Assembly (NCBI GenBank): GCA_964389805.1
Contig: CAYMFU010000289.1
Span: forward strand, 1 to 49,475
Reading direction: 5' to 3'
Length of the DNA: 49,475 nucleotides
Source of the DNA: JAGTVG01 sp964389805
GTDB lineage: Bacteria > Bacteroidota > Bacteroidia > Cytophagales > Cyclobacteriaceae
In this document: positions 1 to 8,878 of the stretch, one piece after another
How the letters are laid out: every line of letters begins with the position of its first letter
Position numbering within the stretch: position 1 is the stretch's first letter
The notes under the pieces: model-generated
The model's input: only the letters and a program-made list of their open reading frames with translations
Told to the model about the DNA's origin: nothing
Database searches by the model: none
Made by a program: the position numbers and the translations under genes

Positions 1-465
1 AAACCAAAATTAGTAAGAAAAGGAGGCAGCGAAGCAAAGGTTGGTAATGTCTCAAACTATGAGCCTGTTACAAAATACATGACAACCGATCTAATTACAT
101 TCAATCCAGAAACAGATATTATTAAGGCAATTGATAGCATGATTGAAAATCAAATTTCCGGAGCGCCTGTTTTAAATGAAAATAAGGAACTGGTGGGAAT
201 GATTTCAGAAAAGGATTGTATCACTGTAATTATTGATAGTGTCTATCATAACCAGCCAATATCAGCCAGTAAGGTGTCAAAATATATGACTACAAATATA
301 AAAACCGTTAGTGTCGAAGCTGACGTGGTTGATGTAGCTAGCGAATTTCTGAAGAAAAACTATAAAAGGTTTCCCGTTATTGACGAAAAAGGACGTCTGG
401 TGGGGCAGGTTAGCCGTAGAGATATTTTAAGAGCTGTTAAAGCCATGTACATTACAACATGGTAG
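1..465 (+). CDS. CBS-domain protein (5' end outside window)
   Basis: The frame is open from base 1, so the gene starts upstream of the window; the first in-frame ATG (79) lies inside a conserved CBS domain and is unlikely to be the true start. The visible part holds two CBS repeats: one from about the YMTTD motif to EKDC, and one from the second YMTT motif to VSRRDILRAV. Tandem CBS domains form a Bateman module that usually binds adenine nucleotides or SAM and controls an attached or partner protein. No catalytic domain is visible, so this is probably a stand-alone sensor of unknown target. A hairpin terminator follows directly. Confidence 0.85.
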   Translation, partial: KPKLVRKGGSEAKVGNVSNYEPVTKYMTTDLITFNPETDIIKAIDSMIENQISGAPVLNENKELVGMISEKDCITVIIDSVYHNQPISASKVSKYMTTNIKTVSVEADVVDVASEFLKKNYKRFPVIDEKGRLVGQVSRRDILRAVKAMYITTW

Positions 466-481
466 AATGAAATTAAAGTAT

Positions 482-504
482 CCCGCTCATAGCGGGTTTT
501 TTTT
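482..504 (+). terminator. Rho-independent terminator of the CBS gene
   Basis: A perfect 6-bp stem CCCGCT/AGCGGG with a CAT loop (482-496) is followed by eight T (497-504). It lies 16 bases after the CBS stop codon. The T tract touches the stop codon of the convergent dctM gene (503-505), so it sits at the meeting point of two convergent transcripts. In the minus direction the tail is only weakly T-rich. Confidence 0.85.
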
Positions 505-1969
505 AGTACCCGAATAATCCAGGCAGCCATAGAGACAAATCCGGGATATAAGTCACCAGCATTAGAACGGCAATCATTGATATGAACATTGGGAGCAAAG
601 GCTTAATTACATCCTGAATTTTTACCTTTGCTACACTACAACCAATAAATAGTACTGAACCAACAGGGGGAGTACATAAGCCAACACTAAGGTTCAAAAC
701 CATGATAATCCCAAAATGAATAGGAGATAATCCCAATTGAGCCTGAACAATTGGAAGAAAGATAGGTGTGAATATTAAAACTGCAGGGGTCATGTCCATA
801 AAAACTCCCACAAATAGTAAAATCAAATTTATAATCAATAGTATGATGAATGGATTATCGCTTACGCTCAACAAACCGGCGCTTACATTTTGCGGGATGT
901 TTTCATAAGCCATGATCCAGGAAAGTCCCATACAGGTTGCTACCAATAACATCACTATTGATGTGGTTCTTACAGATTGAAGTAATATATCTGGCAGGTC
1001 TTTGTAGGTAATCTCCTTATATAGAAGTGCGAGGATCAAAGCATACAATACAGCAATTGCAGAGGCTTCAGTAGCAGTAAAAAATCCTGCAACAATCCCC
1101 CCAATTACAATAACAAGCATCATCAGACTTGGAAAAGCTGCCCAGAATTTCTTTAATCCAATAAGCGTTCTTTCTCTGTTTTTCCTAATCTTCCATACAG
1201 AAAAGAAAATGAATATTCCTATAAGGAAGATCCAGGTCGATCGATATAAGGTGGAGGATAGATTATTATGCGCATAGAATAATGCACTTACAACTATAAT
1301 TATAAGGATGGAAAGAATGAGTATTTTTAAATGTGATATGGCAACTCTCCTGAAGCCTTTTTTCTTATAGATTAATATCGACATGGATGTGATCATTATG
1401 GCAATTCCTGTTAATATTCCAGGTATATAGCCGGCAAGAAATAAGGCAGTGATGGAGGCCCCTCCACTTGCCAGGGAGTAAACAATTAATACATTGCTTG
1501 GCGGAATGGATAAGCCCGTGGTTGCTGAACTGATATTAACGGCTGCACTAAAATTCTTATCGTACTTTTCTTTATCCATTTCCGGCCCCATAATACTCCC
1601 TATTGCAGATGCCGCAGCTGCGGAGGATCCCGAAATCGCACCGAAAAGCATATTAGCGATTACGTTTACATATGCCAATCCGCCAGTTAGACCTCCTACA
1701 AGAACTTTTGCAAAATCAATCAACCGGTGGGCGATCCCACCTGAGTTCATTATATAACCAGCAAGTATGAAAAATGGGATGGCCAGTAAAGCGAAGCTGT
1801 CAAGACCTGTGGCCATTCGTTGTGCAAAAGTGGTGAAAGCCGGTAATGAATCAATACTCACCAACATGGTCAGTATTCCGGAAATGCCTATAGAATAAGC
1901 TATTGGTACACCAATTGATAGTAGAATAACAAAACTTGCAATCAATATTAATACACCAATATATTCCAT
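503..1969 (-). CDS. dctM: TRAP transporter large permease subunit (DctM family)
   Basis: This is a 488-residue polytopic membrane protein of the DctM family, the sodium-coupled transport channel of TRAP importers. Family traits include the opening hydrophobic segments with SIGVPIAYSIGIS, the GAISGSSAAAASAIGSIMGPEM loop, the FTATEASAIAVLYALI segment and the C-terminal GLCTPPVGSVLF motif. It is longer than the usual roughly 430 residues: about 60 extra residues, partly hydrophobic, lie near residues 195-260 between the two halves. It is the last gene of the uxaE-uxaC-aldolase-dctPQM operon, 7 bases after dctQ. The substrate is probably a hexuronate, inferred from the neighbours. Confidence 0.93.
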   Translation of the reverse strand: MEYIGVLILIASFVILLSIGVPIAYSIGISGILTMLVSIDSLPAFTTFAQRMATGLDSFALLAIPFFILAGYIMNSGGIAHRLIDFAKVLVGGLTGGLAYVNVIANMLFGAISGSSAAAASAIGSIMGPEMDKEKYDKNFSAAVNISSATTGLSIPPSNVLIVYSLASGGASITALFLAGYIPGILTGIAIMITSMSILIYKKKGFRRVAISHLKILILSILIIIVVSALFYAHNNLSSTLYRSTWIFLIGIFIFFSVWKIRKNRERTLIGLKKFWAAFPSLMMLVIVIGGIVAGFFTATEASAIAVLYALILALLYKEITYKDLPDILLQSVRTTSIVMLLVATCMGLSWIMAYENIPQNVSAGLLSVSDNPFIILLIINLILLFVGVFMDMTPAVLIFTPIFLPIVQAQLGLSPIHFGIIMVLNLSVGLCTPPVGSVLFIGCSVAKVKIQDVIKPLLPMFISMIAVLMLVTYIPDLSLWLPGLFGY

Positions 1970-1976
1970 ATGTACC

Positions 1977-2453
1977 TTACTTGCTATTTGATTTCATCAA
2001 TTTCAGACTATTATCTATTGAATAGAATAGAATTATAAGTCCGCTTACAGGTAGAACAATATATACATAGCCAAGTGGGAGCTGTAAAGCCGCTGATTTT
2101 ACTGATAAAATAAACCTCGTATATACCAACCATATCCCCCCGATAACCAGTACAAAAAACGAAAAGGTGAAAACCACGAAATGTATAAACAACTCAAGCC
2201 TTAATTTATTTTTAAGATTGGATTTTTGAAGCAACAGGTCTATAGCCAGGTGTTCCTTTCTGCCTGTAACATATGCCGCACCAAAAAGACTCACCCATAT
2301 CAGGAGAAATCCGGCAAGTTCATCGGTAAATGAACTTGGGGATGACAGAATATAGCGACTTGTAACTTGCCACAAGACGTCGATAACCAGGAAGCTCATT
2401 AATATAATCAGCAGTTTTCCGAGGATCTTATCTACATACGCACGTAATTTCAT
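1977..2453 (-). CDS. dctQ: TRAP transporter small permease subunit (DctQ family)
   Basis: This 158-residue protein has four predicted membrane segments (about 10-31, 45-65, 88-112 and 128-150), the DctQ layout. A family-like stretch, LLIWVSLFGAAYVTGRKEHLAIDLL, joins segments 2 and 3 and resembles the conserved W-x-x-x-x-G-A and EH/D region of DctQ proteins. DctQ pairs with DctM in the inner membrane to make a working TRAP permease. It lies between dctP (11-base gap) and dctM (7-base gap), so co-translation and complex formation are likely. Confidence 0.9.
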   Translation of the reverse strand: MKLRAYVDKILGKLLIILMSFLVIDVLWQVTSRYILSSPSSFTDELAGFLLIWVSLFGAAYVTGRKEHLAIDLLLQKSNLKNKLRLELFIHFVVFTFSFFVLVIGGIWLVYTRFILSVKSAALQLPLGYVYIVLPVSGLIILFYSIDNSLKLMKSNSK

Positions 2454-2464
2454 ATGGAGAAATT

Positions 2465-3490
2465 TTAATTGGTCGCCTGTATTCGTTTAATATATTTATA
2501 CAGTCTTTCCTGATTCTTATAGGAGTCATAAACCTCATTTACTTTTTCTGCAAAAAGAGATTTGTCAGGGTAGTATATGGTAACACCTGCTTTTTGGACT
2601 TCCATTAGAGATTTCTTTACCGATTCAGACCATAGTTTCCTTTCTACGGCTACCGATTCTGTTGCAGCCTGTTGAATCCATTTCTTTTCCTGATCACTTA
2701 ATTTTTTCCATATATGCTGGCTGATTATAAGAACATCAGGTACAGCTGTGTGTTCATCAAGTGCATAATATTTGCAAACTTCGTAATGATGGGAAGTATA
2801 AAAGCTGGGTGGATTATTTTCAGCACCATCAACAACTCCGCTTTGAAGGGCTGTATATAATTCCCCATAGGAAATTGGTGTGGGTGACCCACCAAGGACT
2901 TTAACCATATCCATAGCAGTTTTACTTTTCATAACACGGATCTTCATCCCATCGAGATCGGAAGGTTTGAGTATGGGTTTTTCAATTGTGTAAAAACTTC
3001 TGCTGCCAGCATCATAAAAGCAAAGGCCTCGAATATAACGATCTTCAGTGCTCAATAACAATTCCTGACCAATCTCTCCATCCAGTACATTTACTGCATG
3101 GGAACTGTCCCTGAAGATATAGGGTAATCCAAGTACTTTATAATCTTCTGTAAAGCTCTCCATTACCGCTGCCGAAACTTTAGTAATCGCCAGACTTCCG
3201 ATTTGTAAAAGCTCAACACACTGTTGTTCAGAACCAAGTTGTTCGCTTGGATAAATTTCAATTTCCATCTTCCCATTGGAAAGCTCTGCACACCTTTGTG
3301 CCATGAATACCATTGCCTTGTGTACCGGATGATCAGGAGGGAGAGTATGCGCCAGTTTCAGATATCTTTTTTCGCTTAATTCAGTGCACCCGCTAAAAAG
3401 CGCTAAAAAAAGAAAAATAAATGCAGTATATTTTCCTGCCCTAATTAAATTCCAGGTTATATTTCTTATTTCAAATGTTGAATACTTCAC
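2465..3490 (-). CDS. dctP: TRAP transporter substrate-binding lipoprotein (DctP family), GTG start
   Basis: The 341-residue product has an N-terminal hydrophobic stretch ending in the lipobox LFSGC (cysteine about residue 35), so it is probably a periplasm-facing lipoprotein rather than the usual soluble DctP. The body shows DctP features: LKLAHTLPPDHPVHKA, the GGSPTPISYGELYTALQSGVVDGAENNPPSFY specificity region, and a conserved arginine in the GMKIRVMKSKTA segment that normally salt-bridges a substrate carboxylate. The start is GTG at 3490, with no in-frame ATG before the signal sequence; the leader before the hydrophobic core is rather long. It follows the aldolase by 12 bases. The ligand is inferred to be a uronate. 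Confidence 0.92.
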   Translation of the reverse strand: MKYSTFEIRNITWNLIRAGKYTAFIFLFLALFSGCTELSEKRYLKLAHTLPPDHPVHKAMVFMAQRCAELSNGKMEIEIYPSEQLGSEQQCVELLQIGSLAITKVSAAVMESFTEDYKVLGLPYIFRDSSHAVNVLDGEIGQELLLSTEDRYIRGLCFYDAGSRSFYTIEKPILKPSDLDGMKIRVMKSKTAMDMVKVLGGSPTPISYGELYTALQSGVVDGAENNPPSFYTSHHYEVCKYYALDEHTAVPDVLIISQHIWKKLSDQEKKWIQQAATESVAVERKLWSESVKKSLMEVQKAGVTIYYPDKSLFAEKVNEVYDSYKNQERLYKYIKRIQATN

Positions 3491-3502
3491 CCGCTGGCCT
3501 GA

Positions 3503-4177
3503 TTATTTATATCTGATCTTTTTATAGACATCAATTGATAACTTCGTTTTCTGGCTGATACTTGCATAGTCAAATTCATTATCAGCAGTTTTTACAAATA
3601 ATTGCGAACCCATTCCAACACAAAAGGCACCTGCATTAAACCATTCCGTGAGGTTCTCCTCTGTTGGTTTAACCCCTCCAGTTGGCAAAATATTCGTCCA
3701 TGGACAAGGTCCTTTAATATTTTTAATGAATGCAGGTCCGCCGATCTGACTTGCGGGAAATATTTTAACTATTTCAGCCCCTAGTTCTTCGGCTTGAGCA
3801 ATTTCGGACAATGTACCGCATCCAGGCATCCAGGGTATTTTTCGCCGGTTGCAAATAATGGCCATATCTTCTTTTAGAACGGGAGATACAATAAAATCTG
3901 CCCCCAATTGAATATATAATGAGGTAGTAGCCCCATCAACAACAGATCCTACTCCAATAACCATATCGGGTAAGTTTTCTACTATGAAATGACTGATCTC
4001 CGAAAACACCTCATGTGCAAAATCTCCACGGTTTGTAAATTCAAAAATTCTTGCTCCGCCTTCATAACATGCTTTCATGACCTTTTTACAGGTATTGGCA
4101 TCTTTGTTGTAAAATACAGGAATTATCCCTGTATCAACTATTTTGTTATAGACTTCCAGTCTTTTAAAGCGAGCCAT
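3503..4177 (-). CDS. eda: 2-keto-3-deoxy-6-phosphogluconate aldolase family (KDPG/KHG aldolase)
   Basis: This 224-residue class I aldolase cleaves KDPG to pyruvate and glyceraldehyde-3-phosphate, the last step of hexuronate breakdown. The Schiff-base lysine is expected at K138 in the VKIFPAS motif and the general base at E46 in the FEFTNRGD motif. Other family marks are GVGSV (75-79), ADFIVSP and the phosphate-binding LPTGGV. It lies 3 bases after uxaC in the same operon. Related aldolases can act on 4-hydroxy-2-oxoglutarate or KDPGal, so the exact substrate rests on context. Confidence 0.92.
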   Translation of the reverse strand: MARFKRLEVYNKIVDTGIIPVFYNKDANTCKKVMKACYEGGARIFEFTNRGDFAHEVFSEISHFIVENLPDMVIGVGSVVDGATTSLYIQLGADFIVSPVLKEDMAIICNRRKIPWMPGCGTLSEIAQAEELGAEIVKIFPASQIGGPAFIKNIKGPCPWTNILPTGGVKPTEENLTEWFNAGAFCVGMGSQLFVKTADNEFDYASISQKTKLSIDVYKKIRYK

Positions 4178-4180
4178 ATT

Positions 4181-5590
4181 TTATTTCGATTTAAAGTTGA
4201 AAAAGTTTTTTGCATTATAATAAGAAATATTCTCCACCATTTGTCCTAACCAGGCAGAATCTCTGGGTAATAAACCATTTTCCACATCATTTCCAATTAA
4301 ATTACATAATATTCTCCTGAAATAGTCATGTCTTGGATAGGACAGGAAACTCCTTGAATCAGTAAGCATGCCAACGAACCGGCTTAATAATCCAAGATTT
4401 GACAAAGCATTTAATTGCAACTCCATTCCATCTTTTTGATCTAAAAACCACCAACCTGATCCAAACTGTATCTTGCCGGGTACTGAACCATCATTGAAGT
4501 TGCCGATCATGGTAGCAAATAAATAATTATCCCTTGGATTCAAATTATAAAGTATGGTTTTCGAGAGTGAGTTTGTCTTATCCAGGCTATTAAGGAATCT
4601 GGATACTGGTCTGGCCATCTCCTTATCTCCGATGGAATCAAATCCGGTATCCGCTCCCAGGACTGAAACCATCCGGGAATTATTGTTTCTTAAAGCTCCC
4701 AGATGAAATTGTTGAGTCCATCCTTTTTCGTGATCCATTTCAGCCAGGTATTTTAAAAGTGCTGACTTAAATTTCAACAATTTTTTTCTAGATACCGATA
4801 CACCCGATCTGATGCTGCTGAATATCTTCTTAATTTCAGATTTTTTGAAACTGTTCGAATACATTTCTTCAAGTCCATGATCTGAAAGGCGGCAGCCCAT
4901 ATAATGAAAATAATCATGTCTTACTTTTAGTGCATCTATCAGGGTTTGCAGATCTTTAATATCAATGTTAGAGTTATCTGAAAGCTTATCAAGATATTGA
5001 TTGTATGAATCCACATCATCAGCTGTCAGAGCCTTATCTGGCCGGAATGTAGGCAATACCATTATTTCAAATCCATCCTCCCTGATATTTTGGTGATGTT
5101 CCAATGTATCGGTTGGATCATCCGTGGTACACACTACCTCTACCTTGAATTTCTTCAAAAGATTTCTGGTGCTGAACGGCTTGGTATTTAGAAGTTCCGT
5201 GCATTGGTCGTAAATTTCTCTGGCGGATCCCTGATTCAACAATTTGGTTATTCCAAAAGGATTTCTTAACTCCATGTGTGTCCAATGATATAATGGATTT
5301 CTCATAGTGTATGGAACAGTTTCTGCCCATTTTTCAAATTTTTTATAATCTTCCGTCTTGCCGGTAATGTATTTCTCATCAATACCATTAGTTCGCATGG
5401 CCCTCCATTTATAATGGTCGCCCTTCAGCCAAATCTTTGTCAGATTAGCAAAATTTTTATCTTCTGCAATCTCATCCGGAGGCAAATGACAGTGATAATC
5501 GATAATAGGCATTTTGCTGGCATGATCAAAATACAAAGATTTTGACATTTTGGATTCCAACAGGAAATCTTCGGATAAAAATTCTTTCAT
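4181..5590 (-). CDS. uxaC: Uronate isomerase (glucuronate/galacturonate isomerase)
   Basis: The 469-residue length matches UxaC, an amidohydrolase-fold enzyme that converts D-glucuronate to D-fructuronate and D-galacturonate to D-tagaturonate. The metal-binding HCHL motif is at residues 33-36, and other family signatures are LKGDHYKWRAMRTNG, VVCTTDDPTDTLEHH and the C-terminal MLTDSRSFLSYPRHDYFRRILC. The start codon overlaps the stop codon of the upstream uxaE-like gene by one base (TAATG at 5590), a sign of translational coupling. The aldolase gene follows after 3 bases. Confidence 0.96.
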   Translation of the reverse strand: MKEFLSEDFLLESKMSKSLYFDHASKMPIIDYHCHLPPDEIAEDKNFANLTKIWLKGDHYKWRAMRTNGIDEKYITGKTEDYKKFEKWAETVPYTMRNPLYHWTHMELRNPFGITKLLNQGSAREIYDQCTELLNTKPFSTRNLLKKFKVEVVCTTDDPTDTLEHHQNIREDGFEIMVLPTFRPDKALTADDVDSYNQYLDKLSDNSNIDIKDLQTLIDALKVRHDYFHYMGCRLSDHGLEEMYSNSFKKSEIKKIFSSIRSGVSVSRKKLLKFKSALLKYLAEMDHEKGWTQQFHLGALRNNNSRMVSVLGADTGFDSIGDKEMARPVSRFLNSLDKTNSLSKTILYNLNPRDNYLFATMIGNFNDGSVPGKIQFGSGWWFLDQKDGMELQLNALSNLGLLSRFVGMLTDSRSFLSYPRHDYFRRILCNLIGNDVENGLLPRDSAWLGQMVENISYYNAKNFFNFKSK

Positions 5591-6846
5591 TATACTATCT
5601 TTTTTCCGGAAAATATAGGATCTATATGGTTGTGTAATATATTTTCCGTGACCAGTGGGCCAATAATTTCTTCATTTTCTTTAACCAGTCCCAGGAACTG
5701 ATTCCCGGATTCGGCTGCTATTTTATAAGCCACATGAAGTATTTGACGGAACTCAGGATTATAATTCGGGTTGTTTTGATTGTGCTGTAATGTTTGAGAA
5801 AATCTATTATTATCCCATTTGTTTACTTCTTCAGCAGTAGGTAAATTTTCTTTATGAATGTCAATTACCGTGGAATAGGGTTCTGTTAACTCTTCGTATC
5901 TGGATAGGGCCTTCCGGTAAATATCTTTTGCCAATTCGAGCCCTTGCCCCCCGGATAGGGCAAGACCGGCAATTTCTTCAAGCCAAGTGGTACCTGCTGT
6001 TTTAACATGAACTCCCTTATCATACTTTTTTATTGTATTATGTATGGATTCGTATATAGAAAATTTATCGCTTCCGGAATGAACGCTCAGCTTCAGGTTA
6101 TCAGGTAAATTAAATTCTTTAATTGCAAGATCAATAACAAGCAAGTCTTCTTCAAATTCCTTTTGAAAAGTCTTAACATCGCCCACATAATCTACGCCTT
6201 TGTTAAATCTGCCGGTAAACTTTGGGGCAATTGTTTGGAGTTCGATGCCATATTGCGCTAATCCAGATAAAATCATGAATAGCTCGATGGGAGATTGCGG
6301 TTCTTCCACTTCATCCATGGATACCTCGGCAATGAAGGCTTGTCCTTTTTTCAGTTTTATATACTGATAGATTCTTGCAGCTTCCTTTATGGCACATAAA
6401 AATTTTTCACCAATATACCATAAGAAATCCCTGTCAATGGAAAACGGATCAGTTATTAATGGAATTTGAATTTGACCGATGAATTTTGAATTTATCTTTA
6501 TAAACTGTTCTATTTCTTCCTCTTCAACTCTGCCACTTATGTAATCAGCCACATCAATAGTAAAAAAGTCAGAAAATTCAAGAAACTCTTCAACATTTGA
6601 GCGGTTGATGTGATCTGCATCGACCAGGTAATCGTATCCCCATGATAACATTTTTACGGCTTCTTCCGCTTCTTCTCTAACTGATCTGGGGGTTGAATGG
6701 ACTGTTTTATGCTCACGATACGATTTGTTCCAAACCGGTGTAATAATCAAATTTTCATTAAGTGATTCCTGAAAAGCCCTGAGTTGTGAAAGACCTTGCT
6801 GGGCGAATCTGTCACCTATTCCAAATGAGTATTTATTTAGCTTCAT
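5590..6846 (-). CDS. uxaE: Putative tagaturonate epimerase (UxaE family)
   Basis: This 418-residue protein resembles the UxaE family, recognised by the N-terminal SFGIGDRFAQQG, the TPVWNKSYREH segment, DADHINRSNVEEFL followed by FFTIDVADYI, and KLSVHSGSDKFSIY. In Thermotoga maritima UxaE interconverts D-tagaturonate and D-fructuronate, joining galacturonate and glucuronate catabolism without a tagaturonate reductase. Its place as first gene of an operon with uxaC and a KDPG aldolase supports the role. The family call is from recognition of motifs, not a search, so the exact activity is an inference. A good ribosome-binding site (GAGGAT, 4 bases before ATG) is visible. Confidence 0.78.
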   Translation of the reverse strand: MKLNKYSFGIGDRFAQQGLSQLRAFQESLNENLIITPVWNKSYREHKTVHSTPRSVREEAEEAVKMLSWGYDYLVDADHINRSNVEEFLEFSDFFTIDVADYISGRVEEEEIEQFIKINSKFIGQIQIPLITDPFSIDRDFLWYIGEKFLCAIKEAARIYQYIKLKKGQAFIAEVSMDEVEEPQSPIELFMILSGLAQYGIELQTIAPKFTGRFNKGVDYVGDVKTFQKEFEEDLLVIDLAIKEFNLPDNLKLSVHSGSDKFSIYESIHNTIKKYDKGVHVKTAGTTWLEEIAGLALSGGQGLELAKDIYRKALSRYEELTEPYSTVIDIHKENLPTAEEVNKWDNNRFSQTLQHNQNNPNYNPEFRQILHVAYKIAAESGNQFLGLVKENEEIIGPLVTENILHNHIDPIFSGKKIV

Positions 6847-6921
6847 TTTATCCTCAAAAAATCATGTATTATATAAGGTACAATAAAAATTCAGATGCTG
6901 TAAAATTATTGAATTCCATAT

Positions 6922-8754
6922 TTAGAATGATTGCATTTCACTAAGTTTCTTATATAGCCCATTCGTTTTAATAAGTGAATCGTGATTTCCTTCTTCTACA
7001 ATTTCTCCATCCCGCAACACCACAATATGATCTGCTTTCTGAATAGTACTAAATCTGTGGGCGATGACAATAGATGTTCTCCCCCTCATCAGGTTATCAA
7101 GTGCATCCTGCACCAGTTTTTCTGATTCTGAATCCAGGGCAGAGGTAGCCTCATCCAGGATCAGAATTGCAGGATCATTTAAAATAGCTCTTGCTATGCT
7201 GATACGTTGACGTTGGCCGCCGGAAAGTTTACTTCCTCTTTCTCCAATATTGGTATGATATCCATGTTTGGTTTGAATAATAAATTCGTGTGCATTTGCC
7301 ACTTTGGCAGCCTGTTCGACATCTTCCTCACTTACATTACTCAGGCCAAATGCTATATTGTTAAATATAGTATCGTTAAAAAGAATTGATTCTTGGGTTA
7401 CAATACCCATCAAATTCCTCAAAGAAATCAAATCAATGTCTTTTATCTCTGTATCGTCCATTATTAATTTCCCAGATATTATATCATAAAACCGTGGGAT
7501 CAAGTCAACCAGGGATGATTTGCCCCCACCGGAAGGACCGACAAGGGCGATAGTTCCACCTTTTGGAATAACAAGGTTAATGTCTTTAAGTACAGGATTT
7601 TCAACATAAGAGAAGCATACATTTTGAAATTCAATCTTTTCATTGAACGTATCTTTATTAACCGCATTCGGGCGGTTTTTAATGGCAGGTTCAATATCAA
7701 TTATTTTGAATAACCGTTCGCCCGATACTATTCCTCTTTGAATATTTGCAACCGCTTTTGAAATATTTTTAGCCGGAGTAAGTACCTGAGAAAAAACTAT
7801 GATATAGGTGATGAATCCTGAAGCATCAAGGTTGGATTGTTGGTTCAGTACAAGAAATCCACCATAAACAAGAATGCCTGCAACAAATATTACACCAACA
7901 AATTCAGATAAAGGAGATGCAAGCTCTCGTTTTTTCACAAAAGATACATAAGTCCTGGCATATCGATAAGTTTCCTTTTTAAACTGATTATTTATGAAGG
8001 CGAGTGCATTGAAAGCTTTTATTATTCTGAGCCCTGATATCATTTCTTCAGTCTGATTGACGATCTGCCCCAGCGACTCCTGAGTGGCTTTCGAAGTTTT
8101 CCTTAATTTGGCGGCGATTACAGTAATAATAGTAGCCGCAATCGGGATCATTAATAATGTAAACAATGTTAAGCTTGGAGATCTCCAGAATAAGTAAGCG
8201 AAGGATAAAATAATTGCAAGGGGATCCCTGAAGGCAACCTCAAGAACCTGAGTAATTGAGTTTTCAATCTCCTGTACGTCATTACTGATCCTTGACATAA
8301 TATCCCCTTTACGCTCACTGGAGAAGAATCCTATATGTAGATTGCTGACTTTCTTAAAAAAATCCTGCCTGAGGTTTTTAATGGTTTTAGCCCGGATTAT
8401 ACCTGTAATTACATGAGAAAAATAACGGAAAAAATTGGCCATCAAATTAGCGGAAATAATGACGATGCAAACAAAGAGGAGTGATCCGTAATTGCCAAAT
8501 TGTTCGGTAACCTGAATAAAGTAATAGTAAAAAGAATGTATTAAATACTGAAAATTTGGGCTGAATTCCGGTTTTGATGAATAGGTATTTAGTAATTCCG
8601 GATCTATCTGGTTAAATATTATGTCAAAAAGTGGTTTTAATAATGTGAGATTCAATAATCCGAAAACCACTCCTAAAAAAGTATAGAGGAAAAACTGTGG
8701 CAGATAGAAATTTAAGGGTCGAGCATAGGAAAGAAGTCGCCAGATTATCTTCAT
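6922..8754 (-). CDS. ABC exporter, MsbA/lipid-exporter type (fused TMD-NBD)
   Basis: This 610-residue half-transporter has an N-terminal six-helix membrane domain (about 1-340) and a C-terminal ATPase domain. The ATPase shows Walker A GPSGGGKSS (about 405-413), signature LSGGQRQR (about 510-517), Walker B ILILDEATSALD (about 530-541) and the switch histidine in IVIAHRFST (about 566). Such proteins homodimerise and move lipids, lipid-linked glycans or drugs. Next to glycosyltransferase, Wzi-like and acyltransferase genes, lipid A or glycolipid flipping is plausible but not proven. It is 75 bases upstream of uxaE on the same strand, so read-through is possible. Confidence 0.93.
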   Translation of the reverse strand: MKIIWRLLSYARPLNFYLPQFFLYTFLGVVFGLLNLTLLKPLFDIIFNQIDPELLNTYSSKPEFSPNFQYLIHSFYYYFIQVTEQFGNYGSLLFVCIVIISANLMANFFRYFSHVITGIIRAKTIKNLRQDFFKKVSNLHIGFFSSERKGDIMSRISNDVQEIENSITQVLEVAFRDPLAIILSFAYLFWRSPSLTLFTLLMIPIAATIITVIAAKLRKTSKATQESLGQIVNQTEEMISGLRIIKAFNALAFINNQFKKETYRYARTYVSFVKKRELASPLSEFVGVIFVAGILVYGGFLVLNQQSNLDASGFITYIIVFSQVLTPAKNISKAVANIQRGIVSGERLFKIIDIEPAIKNRPNAVNKDTFNEKIEFQNVCFSYVENPVLKDINLVIPKGGTIALVGPSGGGKSSLVDLIPRFYDIISGKLIMDDTEIKDIDLISLRNLMGIVTQESILFNDTIFNNIAFGLSNVSEEDVEQAAKVANAHEFIIQTKHGYHTNIGERGSKLSGGQRQRISIARAILNDPAILILDEATSALDSESEKLVQDALDNLMRGRTSIVIAHRFSTIQKADHIVVLRDGEIVEEGNHDSLIKTNGLYKKLSEMQSF

Positions 8755-8878
8755 TGATTTATTTAATGTTTGACAAAAATAATGGTTGAATTTTTATTCA
8801 GGCTGATTTTTCAAATTAATTAGTTCAGGATAGCCATCCAGTAATCATATTATCTTAAAAATCAGTCTTTAGAAACAC

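Noticed and set aside
8774..8781. Possible minus-strand -7 box (TATTTTTG) before the ABC exporter
   Set aside because: No -33 TTTG at a suitable distance and the region is AT-rich, so a chance match is likely.
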